Positions 45,730 to 53,981 of a stretch of DNA of 64,000 nucleotides are shown in pieces. The notes under the pieces were generated by a model. The model did not search any database. It was not told the origin of the DNA and worked only from the letters and a program-made list of their open reading frames with translations. The position numbers were made by a program, and so were the translations under genes. Source of the DNA: an uncultured Muribaculaceae bacterium. Its GTDB lineage: Bacteria; Bacteroidota; Bacteroidia; Bacteroidales; Muribaculaceae. Every line of letters starts with the position of its first letter. Position 1 is the first letter of the stretch. The stretch covers positions 35,793 through 99,792 of the forward strand of contig CAMWYR010000003.1 in NCBI GenBank assembly GCA_947178505.1, read 5' to 3'.

Positions 45730-47256
45730 TCAGCGGCGGCGGATGCGCGCGAGCAAGGCGCGGCCACCGGGGCAGAAGAATATGATGCAACCGCCGTAAA
45801 CAACCGCAAATGCGCCGGCACAGATGAGTGATTCGATAATCCAGTTGCCGTATCCGGCCACTGCGTTTATGTTGATCAACCCCAGTAACCAGTCAACGAC
45901 GATAGCCGAGAGCAGCAGCGACCCGTAGTAGCGGAATGTCCGGAGCCAGTAGGTGAGATACGAGCGGTGGAATCCGTCGCGGAAAAGATAATATGGTTTC
46001 CAGATCACGATGATGGGAATCACACTCGCGAGTTTACCGGTGAGGATTCCGGCAATGCCCCAGTAGTAGCCGCATAAGATCGTCACTCCGACATTTATGA
46101 GGCCTTCGGTCCAGGCAGCCCAGATATCGGCATAGTGGCCGTAAGAGAAATTGAAGTTTTCCACTGTCTCGCGCGAAATATTTATGAAGAGATTAATCGA
46201 CATGAGAAGCACGATCGTGCGGTCGAGCACATACTGCTCGCCGAGCCACAGGACAATGAACGGCTCTATGAGATGATAGACGCAGAACGCCAGCAAGCCC
46301 GCTATAAAATAGCGTACGGCCGAAAGCTCCCAGAAAACCTTCATGATGCGCTCCATATTGTTCTCGGCCACAAGGTTGCCCACACTGGCCACAACCCCCG
46401 ACAACACGTTGCGAAAAAGCGCATCTATGCGCGTGATGATCAGGACGTAGTTGCCATAATATGCCACCATCTTCAGCGACACGAGCACGAAGACAAAGAG
46501 CTGGTCGGACTGCGTGAGGAGGAAGTCCTTGATCTTATGCACGAATATCTGACGCATCGAGCGAAAGATTTCCGGGAAGTTATGCGATTCCTGCTTTCCT
46601 TTCCGCACCGATGCTTTCAACCACGAATATTCCTTATCAATCTTTTTATTGAGGATGATGCAACTCGCCACGGAAGCGAGTATCTCAAGTGCGATCCAGC
46701 CGTAGACGCTGTCGTATTTATATGCGACGAACATCTGCAGCATGATCTTGATCATACTCATCCCCTGCACATAGCCCGAGATTATATAGTTCTTCTGATC
46801 GGCGGCAAGCAGCGTGAGACGCCAGTTGATGAAATATCCGATCAGCGAGGCCAGCAGATAGGCGAAGAATGCAAAATATATTACCGCATAGGGATAGTTG
46901 GCCTTGGAGAATATGAGCGGAAAGAAAGCACTGAGCACAATCCCTCCGCCGAGCACTATGAGACCGATATTGCGGCAGTAATAGCCCAGCACGGAGACTA
47001 TCTGCGTGATTTTCTCCCTGTTGTCATCGTGCAGGGGCTTATATAGATGGAATGCCACAGCCGACGCGAGGCCCATCTCCGCCAGATTCAGATAACCGAG
47101 TAGATTCTGGAGCGTGCCTGTCAGGCCGATGAACTCCGCGCCCAGCCTGTCGAGGAAGAGTTTCCGCGAAAAGAAGGTAAGCCCGAGCAGGAGGCAGTAG
47201 AAAATCAGATTCACCTTCGCGTTGAGCAAGGTCTTTTTTACTCTGGATTCAGCCAC
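45730..47256 (-). CDS. Capsule-locus flippase (Wzx-like)
   Basis: About 508 residues from a GTG at 47256 (VAESRVKKTLLNAKVN); an in-frame upstream stretch overlaps the antiterminator gene and reads as non-membrane low-quality sequence, so it is rejected. About 12-14 membrane segments; FFSRKLFLDRLGAEFIGLTGTLQNLLGYLNLAEMGLASAVAFHLY is a well-conserved block in Bacteroidales flippases. It exports the lipid-linked repeat unit made by the downstream transferases. Confidence 0.87.
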   Translation of the reverse strand: MAESRVKKTLLNAKVNLIFYCLLLGLTFFSRKLFLDRLGAEFIGLTGTLQNLLGYLNLAEMGLASAVAFHLYKPLHDDNREKITQIVSVLGYYCRNIGLIVLGGGIVLSAFFPLIFSKANYPYAVIYFAFFAYLLASLIGYFINWRLTLLAADQKNYIISGYVQGMSMIKIMLQMFVAYKYDSVYGWIALEILASVASCIILNKKIDKEYSWLKASVRKGKQESHNFPEIFRSMRQIFVHKIKDFLLTQSDQLFVFVLVSLKMVAYYGNYVLIITRIDALFRNVLSGVVASVGNLVAENNMERIMKVFWELSAVRYFIAGLLAFCVYHLIEPFIVLWLGEQYVLDRTIVLLMSINLFINISRETVENFNFSYGHYADIWAAWTEGLINVGVTILCGYYWGIAGILTGKLASVIPIIVIWKPYYLFRDGFHRSYLTYWLRTFRYYGSLLLSAIVVDWLLGLININAVAGYGNWIIESLICAGAFAVVYGGCIIFFCPGGRALLARIRRR

Positions 47257-47281
47257 GGGAAAATGAGTGAGCGATCTTAGG

Positions 47282-47932
47282 TTAGAGTGCCTCGATGTCG
47301 TAGGATGGGATCTCCAGACGTGCGGCGCCGAGGATATCGAGGGCCACGACAATCTGGACCGGAGCGTCAGACGCGGCACTTTTGCGCGCCTTGGCACCGG
47401 AGGGCGGCATCACGCGTATGACCTTACCCTCGAGGCCCCGGAGCGCACCGCGCATCACGCGCACGCTGTCGCCGGCACGGAAGCGCGGCTCGATGAAATC
47501 CACCTGATAGTCTGATTGGCCGAGCATGAAACGCAGTTTATTCATCTCTCGCTCGGGAATCACGGCGGCAGGAGCCGCCAGGCCATCAACGGCCCGCGCG
47601 CGATCGGAAAGGAAACGCTTCACGTAGGGGAGCGACACCACCTGACGACGCACTTTCTCAGTGCAATGCACGAACACAAACGACGGAATCACCACAACGT
47701 CAACGAGCACCTTCCGACCGTTGGCACGCACGCGCATGCGCTTCTGCACAGCCACATACGCTTCATGGCCGAGTGTCGTAAGTCGCTCGGCTACAATGCG
47801 TTCTGAATTATTATTCACCACAGCCACATACCAGCGTGGCACGCCTACGGCGTCGTCGGCGACCAGAGGCGCCGACGCCTCAATAGCCCCCGCTGCCGTC
47901 GCCGGCCGGGGTCGGATGTCGGGTTCGTTCAA
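47282..47932 (-). CDS. UpxY/NusG-family transcription antiterminator of the capsule locus
   Basis: 216 residues. After a loose Ala/Pro-rich N-terminus the NGN domain begins at PRWYVAVVNNNSERIVAERL (about 32-51), with VVVIPSFVFVHCTEKVRRQVV, and a KOW motif, FRAGDSVRVMRGALRGLEGKVIRV, lies near 150-175. Proteins of this kind head Bacteroides capsule operons and keep RNA polymerase elongating through their own locus. The start is a TTG at 47932; no better start lies before the NGN domain. No UpxZ-like partner is visible. Confidence 0.88.
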   Translation of the reverse strand: MNEPDIRPRPATAAGAIEASAPLVADDAVGVPRWYVAVVNNNSERIVAERLTTLGHEAYVAVQKRMRVRANGRKVLVDVVVIPSFVFVHCTEKVRRQVVSLPYVKRFLSDRARAVDGLAAPAAVIPEREMNKLRFMLGQSDYQVDFIEPRFRAGDSVRVMRGALRGLEGKVIRVMPPSGAKARKSAASDAPVQIVVALDILGAARLEIPSYDIEAL

Positions 47933-47951
47933 TTTTTTTATTGTTTTATCA

Positions 47952-48031
47952 AGGAGGATGCAAGCCGTTGCGGGCTATCTTATCGCCCCCTCCTGCCTAC
48001 AAAATTAGCAATTATCCGCCGTCTGACCAAA
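47952..48031 (-). promoter_or_regulatory. Capsule locus promoter and hairpin leader
   Basis: On the minus strand TTTG (plus 48028-48031), exactly 20 bp, then TAATTTTG (48000-48007). The roughly 60-nt leader contains AGGAGG ... CCTCCT with an inner GGGC/GCCC hairpin (47952-47998) before the antiterminator's TTG. I see no flanking inverted repeats of the kind that let Bacteroides capsule promoters invert. Confidence 0.78.
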
Positions 48032-48124
48032 ACATTTGCATTTTTTAGAAAGTTAATTAAATGGGTGGTAATGGTTCTGCTCCCCCGATTCCTCTAAATA
48101 AATTTATCCTAATCACATATCCTT

Positions 48125-49039
48125 ATGAATCCTAAGCTGAAAGGAAATCTCTACATGCTGGCCTCGAAGACATTCTCGGGCCTGAATGAAAATGCGTTGC
48201 GCTATCTGCTCCCCACCTGGATGGGAGCCCTCACCGGTGTCGTGCTCCGTCTCGGGTTCGGCTCACTGTTTTTCTGGGTGTGGGGATTCTTCACGCGCGA
48301 TAAGGGGGAGAAGGCCTCCCTGCGCGATAAACTCATTCTTTTCGGCGTCGGCGTAATTTTCGTCTACGGCTATATGATCACGCTTCTGGAGGGACTCACC
48401 TACACGACGCCTATATCCTCCTCGATCTTCATCAGCTTGCAGCCGGCGTTTGTCTACATCATCTGCCTCTGTATCCGCACCGACAAACTCTCGGCCGGGC
48501 GCGTGGCGGGCATCCTCATAGGCTTCGGAGGGGCACTCATCTGCGTGCTGACGCAGAAAGGCTCAGCCGTCGCCTCCGACCCGCTTAAGGGAAATATGTT
48601 CTGCCTTGCGTCGGCCGTGCTGTTCGCCTCCTATCTGGTGATAGAGAAGCGCTATCTGAAGCGTCTGAGTAGCGCGACGGTATCGAAATGGACATTCGGT
48701 GGGGGAGCGGTGGCTGCAGCGGTCGTCGTATGCTTCACGGGCTGGGATGCCCGCGTGCTTACCGAGGGGCTTTTCTCCACGCCGATGCTCGTGTTGCTGT
48801 TCGTGCTCATTTTCCCGACTTCCGTGAGCTATCTGCTGCAGGACTTCGGGCTCAAACTGCTTCCCGCCACTGTCGTGGCCCTCTACGGCGACTGGATCCT
48901 GATCGTGGCAGCCGTGGTGAGCTATATCCTTGGTCAGGACGTGTTCTCCTGGTGGCAGATTCTGGCCATCGTCATGATGCTCGTATCGGTCTACCTCGTC
49001 GAAAATGCCGAGAGTAAGAGCTCCTCGGCTCCTGCATAG
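48125..49039 (+). CDS. EamA/DMT-superfamily transporter
   Basis: 304 residues, ten membrane segments in two EamA repeats: KGNLYMLASKTFSGLNENALRYLLP starts the first, and KGNMFCLASAVLFASYLVIEKRYLK the second. YTTPISSSIFISLQPAFVYI at the end of the first repeat is typical. These inner membrane carriers move small metabolites (amino acids, sugars); the substrate cannot be inferred. It is divergent from the capsule locus. Confidence 0.88.
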   Translation: MNPKLKGNLYMLASKTFSGLNENALRYLLPTWMGALTGVVLRLGFGSLFFWVWGFFTRDKGEKASLRDKLILFGVGVIFVYGYMITLLEGLTYTTPISSSIFISLQPAFVYIICLCIRTDKLSAGRVAGILIGFGGALICVLTQKGSAVASDPLKGNMFCLASAVLFASYLVIEKRYLKRLSSATVSKWTFGGGAVAAAVVVCFTGWDARVLTEGLFSTPMLVLLFVLIFPTSVSYLLQDFGLKLLPATVVALYGDWILIVAAVVSYILGQDVFSWWQILAIVMMLVSVYLVENAESKSSSAPA

Positions 49040-49100
49040 AAACGACTCATTAACATAATTATATACTAATTCCGCATTTACTAAGGAATAAGAGTAGGTG

Positions 49101-49132
49101 GAGGCGTCGTGCAAGTGATTGTGCGACGCCTC
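49101..49132 (+). terminator. Hairpin after the EamA gene
   Basis: GAGGCGTCG (49101-49109) pairs with CGACGCCTC (49124-49132), followed by AATTTA only. A terminator-like stem with a weak U tract; it also marks the border between core and accessory sequence. Confidence 0.6.
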
Positions 49133-49194
49133 AATTTAGGCTCCATCCGCTAAAATTTCATCACATATAATGCCTATAGACTGAGATATTTTAT

Positions 49195-49309
49195 TAAATT
49201 TGCACTCACGCAATGCTAATCCCTAAAGAGCATTGCTTAAATGACAAAATCTTGAAGAAAGTAGGCGGAAGCCTCGTTGGCCGAGATTAATAATTGAGAG
49301 AAGCAAGGC
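49195..49309 (+). promoter_or_regulatory. Promoter box and structured leader of the DUF1016 gene, with a four-codon minicistron
   Basis: TAAATTTG (49195-49202) is a -7 match without a clear -33. The RNA would begin with GCAATGCT/AGCATTGC (49210-49217, 49229-49236), then ATG ACA AAA TCT TGA (49241-49255), then AGGC-GGAA-GCCT. A 25-codon frame (49213-49290) also spans the region. Resembles a translational attenuator; inference only. Confidence 0.45.
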
Positions 49310-50458
49310 ATGGTAAAATCAGTAACAGACCTCTCAAAAAACAATAATTATCGCAGTTGGGTTAAAGAACTCAAACAGCGATACCTCTCAGCTCGTCTGA
49401 AAGCCTCCATTGACGCTAACCGTACATTACTTGAATATTACTGGAGCTTAGGGCGCGATATAGCAGATAAGCAATACGCCAATACCTACGGCTCCGGCTT
49501 CTACAAGACTCTGAGCCATGATCTGAGGTCGGAAATGCCTGAAGAGAAAGGCTTTTCTGAGACTAATCTCAAGTATATGTACTATTTTTATCGGCTTTAT
49601 TCTCAGCTGATTGAAAATCGTCCACAGGGCGTGGACGATTTATCGAGCCCAAATCTTCTACAGGGTGTAGACGAATTGCAAACACAAAATCGTCCGCAGC
49701 CTGCGGACGATTTATTAACTGAAATATGCTCTATCCCGTGGGATCATCAGCGCAGAATTATTGACAAGAGCAAAGGTGATGCTAAAAAGGCTCTATTCTT
49801 CGTCCGCAAGGTCATCGAAAATAGCTGGGGACGGGATATGCTGTTGAATTTTCTCAGTACAGACTTATATGAGCGGCAGGCGAAAGCCATTACCAATTTC
49901 AGTAAGACACTCCCTGCCTTACAAAGTGACCTCGCCCAGCAGACCACCAAAGATCCATACGTGTTCAATTTCCTGACCATGACAGAGGATTACAATGAGC
50001 GGGAACTGGAAGATGCTCTTGTCGCCAACGTGACAAAATTCCTTGTGGAGTTAGGCACCGGATTCGCCTACATGGGCAGACAGTATCGTATGCAAGTCGG
50101 CGAAAAGGAAATTTTCATCGACCTTCTGTTTTACAATACCCGTATCCACGCCTACTGCTGCATTGAATTGAAGACCGGGTCATTTCAGGCATCATATCTC
50201 GGTCAGTTAGGTTTGTATGTTACAGCGGTCAACCATCAGTTAAAGACAGAGCATGACAATCCTACTATCGGTCTTTTGATATGCAAGGACAAAGACAACA
50301 TAGAGGCTCAATATTCATTAGAGGCATACAATCTTCCTCTTGGAATCTCCCAATACGAGCTTTCCAAACTTATCCCCAATGAAATAAAAAGTTCGCTACC
50401 TTCCATAGAAGAGATTGAATCGACTCTGGAACAACTGTCGGAAAATGACAAAGACTAA
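49310..50458 (+). CDS. DUF1016 (YhcG-type) PD-(D/E)XK nuclease family protein
   Basis: 382 residues. The N-terminal DUF1016 helical domain is recognisable by LLEYYWSLGRDIADKQ, YGSGFYKTLSHDLRSEMPEEKGFSETNLKYMYYFYRLY and IPWDHQRRII. The C-terminal nuclease domain has FAYMGRQYRMQVGEKEIFIDLLFYN and CCIELKTG, giving the D...E-x-K active site. These orphan nucleases are frequent in Bacteroidales accessory regions, often beside restriction-modification genes. Between the domains lie three 12-residue repeats (NRPQGVDDLSSP and variants). Target unknown. Confidence 0.9.
   Translation: MVKSVTDLSKNNNYRSWVKELKQRYLSARLKASIDANRTLLEYYWSLGRDIADKQYANTYGSGFYKTLSHDLRSEMPEEKGFSETNLKYMYYFYRLYSQLIENRPQGVDDLSSPNLLQGVDELQTQNRPQPADDLLTEICSIPWDHQRRIIDKSKGDAKKALFFVRKVIENSWGRDMLLNFLSTDLYERQAKAITNFSKTLPALQSDLAQQTTKDPYVFNFLTMTEDYNERELEDALVANVTKFLVELGTGFAYMGRQYRMQVGEKEIFIDLLFYNTRIHAYCCIELKTGSFQASYLGQLGLYVTAVNHQLKTEHDNPTIGLLICKDKDNIEAQYSLEAYNLPLGISQYELSKLIPNEIKSSLPSIEEIESTLEQLSENDKD
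49615..49722 (+). repeat. Three in-frame 36-bp palindromic repeats inside the DUF1016 gene
   Basis: Units begin at 49615, 49651 and 49687. Unit 1 is AAATCGTCCAC-5 nt-GTGGACGATTT, unit 3 AAATCGTCCGCAG-1 nt-CTGCGGACGATTT (both perfect); unit 2 is an imperfect version. Each unit is 12 codons long, so copy-number change keeps the frame. Confidence 0.9.
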
Positions 50459-50735
50459 CCTTTTTCTTTTCACCAGCCCCCAAATATAGGTTTAGTTTAT
50501 CGGGCATATATAAAGCCCGATCCAAACCAAACCCAATAAAGCACAAGGCGGAGTTGCTGAGGAAAAGAAATATTGTCTAATTGCCTCAATATTGGGCATT
50601 CTATGCTCAAACATAGCAGTTTATTAACGGATTTTTCGTAATTTTGCGGTGGATAACTTTGCCATTGGCATCGCGAACCGGTCTTCGACCGACTTTCGCT
50701 AAGTTTCCACTCGCGATTATTCAATTGCAGTTGAA
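50459..50735 (+). promoter_or_regulatory. Intergenic hairpins, promoter box and leader of the first AlbA_2 gene
   Basis: TCGGGC/GCCCGA (50498-50503 and 50515-50520) may end the DUF1016 transcript. TAATTTTG at 50639-50646 is a -7 match. The roughly 83-nt leader contains a long hairpin, GCGAA-CGGTC-TTC-GACCG-TTCGC (about 50673-50700), and TTCAA/TTGAA just before the ATG. No minicistron is seen here. Confidence 0.5.
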
Positions 50736-52208
50736 ATGACAAAGGATGAGCTTGTAGCGAAGCTGCACGACATAGAATGGGAGGATTTTGAAGTCAAGGC
50801 TGCAAAATCTGAATTGCCGAAGAATATCTGGGAAAGTGTCAGTGCGTTCTCAAATACCTCCGGCGGATGGATAGTGCTCGGAGTGAAACAATCAGGCAAG
50901 ACATTCGAGATTCAAGGGGTGGATAACATAGAAAAACTTGAACAGGATTTTCTTGGTACTCTGCGCTCTGAAAAGTTCAACCAAAGATTGTCTGTATCTT
51001 CTAAGCAATACGACATTGACGGCAAGAAACTTCTTGCGTTTTATGTGCCGGAAGTTGATTTGAAGCCTGTATATTTCGGCAGCCCCATTAACACGTTCAT
51101 TCGAATGGGTAGCGGAGACCAACGGGCAACAGAGGGAGAGATACGCGCCATGTTCCGCAATCAATCATTCGGCAAGAAAACCGAGGAGACAATACCCGAC
51201 ACAAGTATTGAAATGCTTAATCTCAATACACTGAAAAGTTACAGGTATGCACTTAGCCAGACTCAGAATCTTGTCAACCTCCGCGAAGTGGATGATGCTG
51301 AATTCTGCGAACAGGTCAATATCACCCGAAATGGCTTGCTCACCTATGCCGGACTTCTGATGTTCGGCAAAGCTCCTTACGTACTTCGCTATGTGCCGAC
51401 ATTCTGCGTTGACTACATCGAGATTCCGGGTCCGACAATCCAGCAGGCAGAGGTAAGATATACCTACCGCATTCCGGAGCAGGACAACATCTGGGAGTCG
51501 GTTCAGATTATCCTGCGTCGTTTCCGAACACTTGTTGATGCGCCCATACATATCAAGGACGATGGGTTTGCCACGACAGATGAAAGCCAGTATAAAGTCC
51601 TCCGCGAAGCCCTCGCCAACATGGTCATGCACTGCGATCACTTTGATTCATTGCGCTCATGTATCCGCGTATATACCGACCATATTGAATTTATGAATGG
51701 TGGAGCGTTCCCTCTTCCAGTCAAAGACATACTTGGAAAGATATACTCCAAACTCCGTAATCCGACCATCGCCAAACTCTTCCGTTTTGTAGGCATCGCC
51801 GAGAACGCCGGATATGGCATGAACAAACTCGCAAGCTGGGAGACTCTGACAGGCACACGCCCCACCATCGAAAGCGACCGCACCATCGCCACCGTTACCT
51901 TCCCCCTCAAATCCGCCATCCGGCGCAAGACAGAAGGTAGCGATGTCCCTGTAAGTGGGAATGATGCTAAAAATGATGCTAAAAATGATGCTAAAAATGA
52001 TGCTAAAAATGATGCTAAAAATATCTCTCAGCGTCAGCGCAATATCATCGAATTAGTAAAGGTGGATCCTACAATTAGTCTTGATTCAATAGCTAAAGCA
52101 ATCGGGGTTAGTGCTCCGACAATAGATCGTGAGATTGTTAAAATGTCACATCTAATAAAGCGTATTGGCCCAAAGAAAGGCGGTCATTGGGAAATTATCG
52201 ATATTTAA
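50736..52208 (+). CDS. AlbA_2 / HATPase_c protein with C-terminal winged helix (RecG-like putative regulator), copy 1
   Basis: 490 residues. N-terminal AlbA_2 (Schlafen-like) domain: WEDFEVKAAKSELPKNIWESVSAFSNTSGGWIVLGV, INTFIRMGSGDQRATEGEI. The GHKL-type ATPase follows: REALANMVMHCDHFDSL (N-box, with HCDH where HRDY is usual), DHIEFMNGG and ENAGYGMNKL. Five NDAK repeats link it to a C-terminal helix-turn-helix (ISLDSIAKAIGVSAPTIDREIVKM). Families with this order are often annotated as transcriptional regulators; AlbA_2 proteins also occur in defence loci. A second copy lies at 58906. Confidence 0.85.
   Translation: MTKDELVAKLHDIEWEDFEVKAAKSELPKNIWESVSAFSNTSGGWIVLGVKQSGKTFEIQGVDNIEKLEQDFLGTLRSEKFNQRLSVSSKQYDIDGKKLLAFYVPEVDLKPVYFGSPINTFIRMGSGDQRATEGEIRAMFRNQSFGKKTEETIPDTSIEMLNLNTLKSYRYALSQTQNLVNLREVDDAEFCEQVNITRNGLLTYAGLLMFGKAPYVLRYVPTFCVDYIEIPGPTIQQAEVRYTYRIPEQDNIWESVQIILRRFRTLVDAPIHIKDDGFATTDESQYKVLREALANMVMHCDHFDSLRSCIRVYTDHIEFMNGGAFPLPVKDILGKIYSKLRNPTIAKLFRFVGIAENAGYGMNKLASWETLTGTRPTIESDRTIATVTFPLKSAIRRKTEGSDVPVSGNDAKNDAKNDAKNDAKNDAKNISQRQRNIIELVKVDPTISLDSIAKAIGVSAPTIDREIVKMSHLIKRIGPKKGGHWEIIDI
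51960..52019 (+). repeat. Five tandem 12-bp repeats (NDAK) in the AlbA_2 gene, copy 1
   Basis: AATGATGCTAAA repeated five times without any mismatch, each unit coding N-D-A-K in the linker between the ATPase and helix-turn-helix domains. Confidence 0.97.
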
Positions 52209-52370
52209 TCATGGATTTATGGGTGCAGATTCAATCTTAGCCCCTATATGGAAAAGCCACGGCAGTTTGACCCTGTCGGGCACGGGAAACTGACCCATCT
52301 GGACAAAATAAGATTGACCCTTTAAAGTCCTGGCGACGGGGGTCAATTTTATTTTACCTCATATAGTTTT

Positions 52371-52706
52371 TCAGCTCTTCTTAGCCTTTATCTTCCTCAA
52401 GCTCTCGCCACTCAGTTCGATGGTATGGGCTGAGTGGATGATACGGTCGAGAATGGCATCTGCGACAGTGGGGTCCCCCACCATGTCATACCAGCTTGTG
52501 TGAGGATACTGGGACGTGATGATTATGGACTTCCGTTCGTGCCTGTCCTCGATTATCTCCAGCAGGATTGCCCGTTCCTTTGGATCAAGCGGAACAAGGA
52601 AGAGGTCGTCGAGTATCAGCAGATGGCAACGCTCCACCTTCTTCATCTCGGCATCGAGGTTGTTCCTGACCTTTGCCACCTTCAGCGAGCCAAGGAGCTT
52701 GGCTGC
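52371..52706 (-). pseudogene. istB remnant (C-terminal part of IS21 helper ATPase)
   Basis: Reads NAAKLLGSLKVAKVRNN, then CHLLILDDLFLVPLDPKERAILLEIIEDRHERKSIIITSQYP and DAILDRIIHSAHTIELSGESLRK, the C-terminal half of IstB including the Walker B aspartates. The N-terminal half with Walker A is missing: the frame joins istA sequence at about 52706. Confidence 0.85.
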
Positions 52707-53346
52707 ATTCGCGGAGGAAGTCCTTCTCCCCTTTGAGGAACATATCCTTGCGCGATATTCCGCGCCCGGCCATGGGTTTCTCGTTGAAGTCGTGCAACGA
52801 TATGTGGATCGCCGTGTTCAGCGCATCCAATGATGTGAAGGTCATCCCCTCGATGTCAAGGTATACCGAACGGTACAGGAGCTTGACTGTATTCTCCACC
52901 AGGGCCTTGTCCTTGGGATGCCGCACACGCGCGGGGTATACGGCACATCCGTAGTGCTCGGCAAAAGCAGCGAACTCCTCATTTATGACAGGCTCGTTGC
53001 GGTCGCTCCTTGTCACGGCTGCCTTGAGATTGTCCGGAACGATTGCCGCCGTCACACCTTCAAAATACAGGAACGCGTTCTGCCAGGCCCTGATCAGATC
53101 CTCCTTGCGCTGGGACCATACGGCCTCGCAGTAGGTGTAATGGCTGAACGGAAGTATCGCCACGAATATCTCACGGAGATGCTCCTCTGACAGTGACAGA
53201 AGTTGATCCGTGGTCTTGCCGCTCGATATGAATAGGCGCACATACTTGCGTACCGTGTTCCGGGATATGTGAAACGTATTGGCCGTCTCATTTATCCCCA
53301 TCCCGGATGCATAACATCGCAGGATATTTTTTAATTTTGCTTTCAA
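52707..53346 (-). pseudogene. istA remnant (IS21 transposase with two internal deletions)
   Basis: The N-terminus MKAKLKNILRCYASGMGINETANTFHISRNTVRKYV is the IstA helix-turn-helix. After SEEHLREI it jumps to FVAILPFSHYTYCEAVWSQRKEDLI, removing about 90 residues that include the first catalytic Asp. The second Asp (AIVPDNLKAAV) and the Glu region (HPKDKALVENTVKLLY) survive. It stops being IstA at about KGEKDFLREC, where it is joined to istB in another frame. Not functional as a transposase. Confidence 0.88.
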
Positions 53347-53528
53347 TTTTATGGGTTTTGAGATTTACCCCCGTCGTGCCAGGACAAGGAAATCCAAAAC
53401 TACAAAAAATTTTTCCTGCCGCCATACCGCAGGGGTCATTTTTATTTTGCCCTAAAGGGTCAATCTTATTTTGTCCGACTGGGTCAGTTTCCCGTGCCCG
53501 ACAGGGTCAAACTGCCGTGGCTTTTCCA

Positions 53529-53972
53529 CTCAATCGGCTATCTCAGTCCAATGACTGGAATACCTTTGCACAGTTGCTTGCACAGGACGGAATAACCCTA
53601 TCCTTCTGCACCGACAGTAACACCGGACGAATACGGGGCGTGGCCTACGAACACAACGGTTTCCGAATATCCGGCTCTAAACTCGGTCTGCATGGACGTT
53701 TCACCTACGGCAATCTATGTAAGCAGTTAGGCTACATGGACACCAACCGTTCCATCACAGCTCAGCCGGGAGTTATTAAGCAACGCAACGTTATCTTTAT
53801 CCCTGTAGTCCGGTATATTGAGCTCCTGACAAATCTTTCGGCCTCATCACCGAAAGCAGCAAACGGACGTGGCGATAACCGTGAGTATGAAGTCGGACGG
53901 CGCGGCGGCCGTTGGGAGCGCATCGACGACCACATTGAGGAAGAAACTACATATTACAAATTCAAAATGTAA
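53529..53972 (+). pseudogene. C-terminal remnant of a MobB-type relaxase
   Basis: About 148 residues directly after the IS end. SNDWNTFAQLLAQDGITLSFCTDSNTGRIRGVAYEHNGFRISGSKLGLHGRFTYGNL matches the small C-terminal domain of Bacteroidota mobilisation relaxases. The relaxase catalytic domain is not present on the other side of the IS, so an adjacent deletion removed it. It marks this region as former mobilisable element. Confidence 0.65.
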
Positions 53973-53981
53973 CACTTACTT

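Larger units (their letters stand above)
52249..53528. mobile_element. Deletion derivative of an IS21-family element with intact termini
   Basis: The ends TGGAAAAGCC ... GGCTTTTCCA (52249, 53528) bound near-perfect terminal inverted repeats of 76 bp (52249-52324 / 53453-53528, three mismatches). A second inner inverted repeat (GTCCTGG ... CCAGGAC with CCCCCGTCG) lies inside, giving the multiple terminal repeats typical of IS21. At 1280 bp it is about half normal length; both istA and istB are internally deleted. No target duplication is seen: the left flank ends CCCCTATA and the right flank begins CTCAATCG. Confidence 0.9.

Noticed and set aside
47952..48031. Invertible capsule promoter
   Set aside because: The consensus promoter is there, but I could not find inverted repeats on both sides that a site-specific recombinase could use, and no invertase gene is near.
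49139..49160. CTCCATCC near 49140 as a second copy of the palindromic element at 20205
   Set aside because: Similarity is limited to about eight bases of the terminal repeat with no internal match.
49213..49290. 25-codon open frame before the DUF1016 gene as a real small gene
   Set aside because: It runs through two hairpins, has no recognisable start context and competes with the shorter minicistron; kept only as part of the leader description.
51960..52019. Short tandem repeats as a possible CRISPR array
   Set aside because: Units are 12 bp, contiguous without spacers, and lie in a coding frame (NDAK repeats).
53307..53528. N-terminal extension of the relaxase remnant reading through the IS right end
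   Set aside because: The frame is open across the IS terminus, but that part is the IS terminal repeat in translation, not relaxase sequence.
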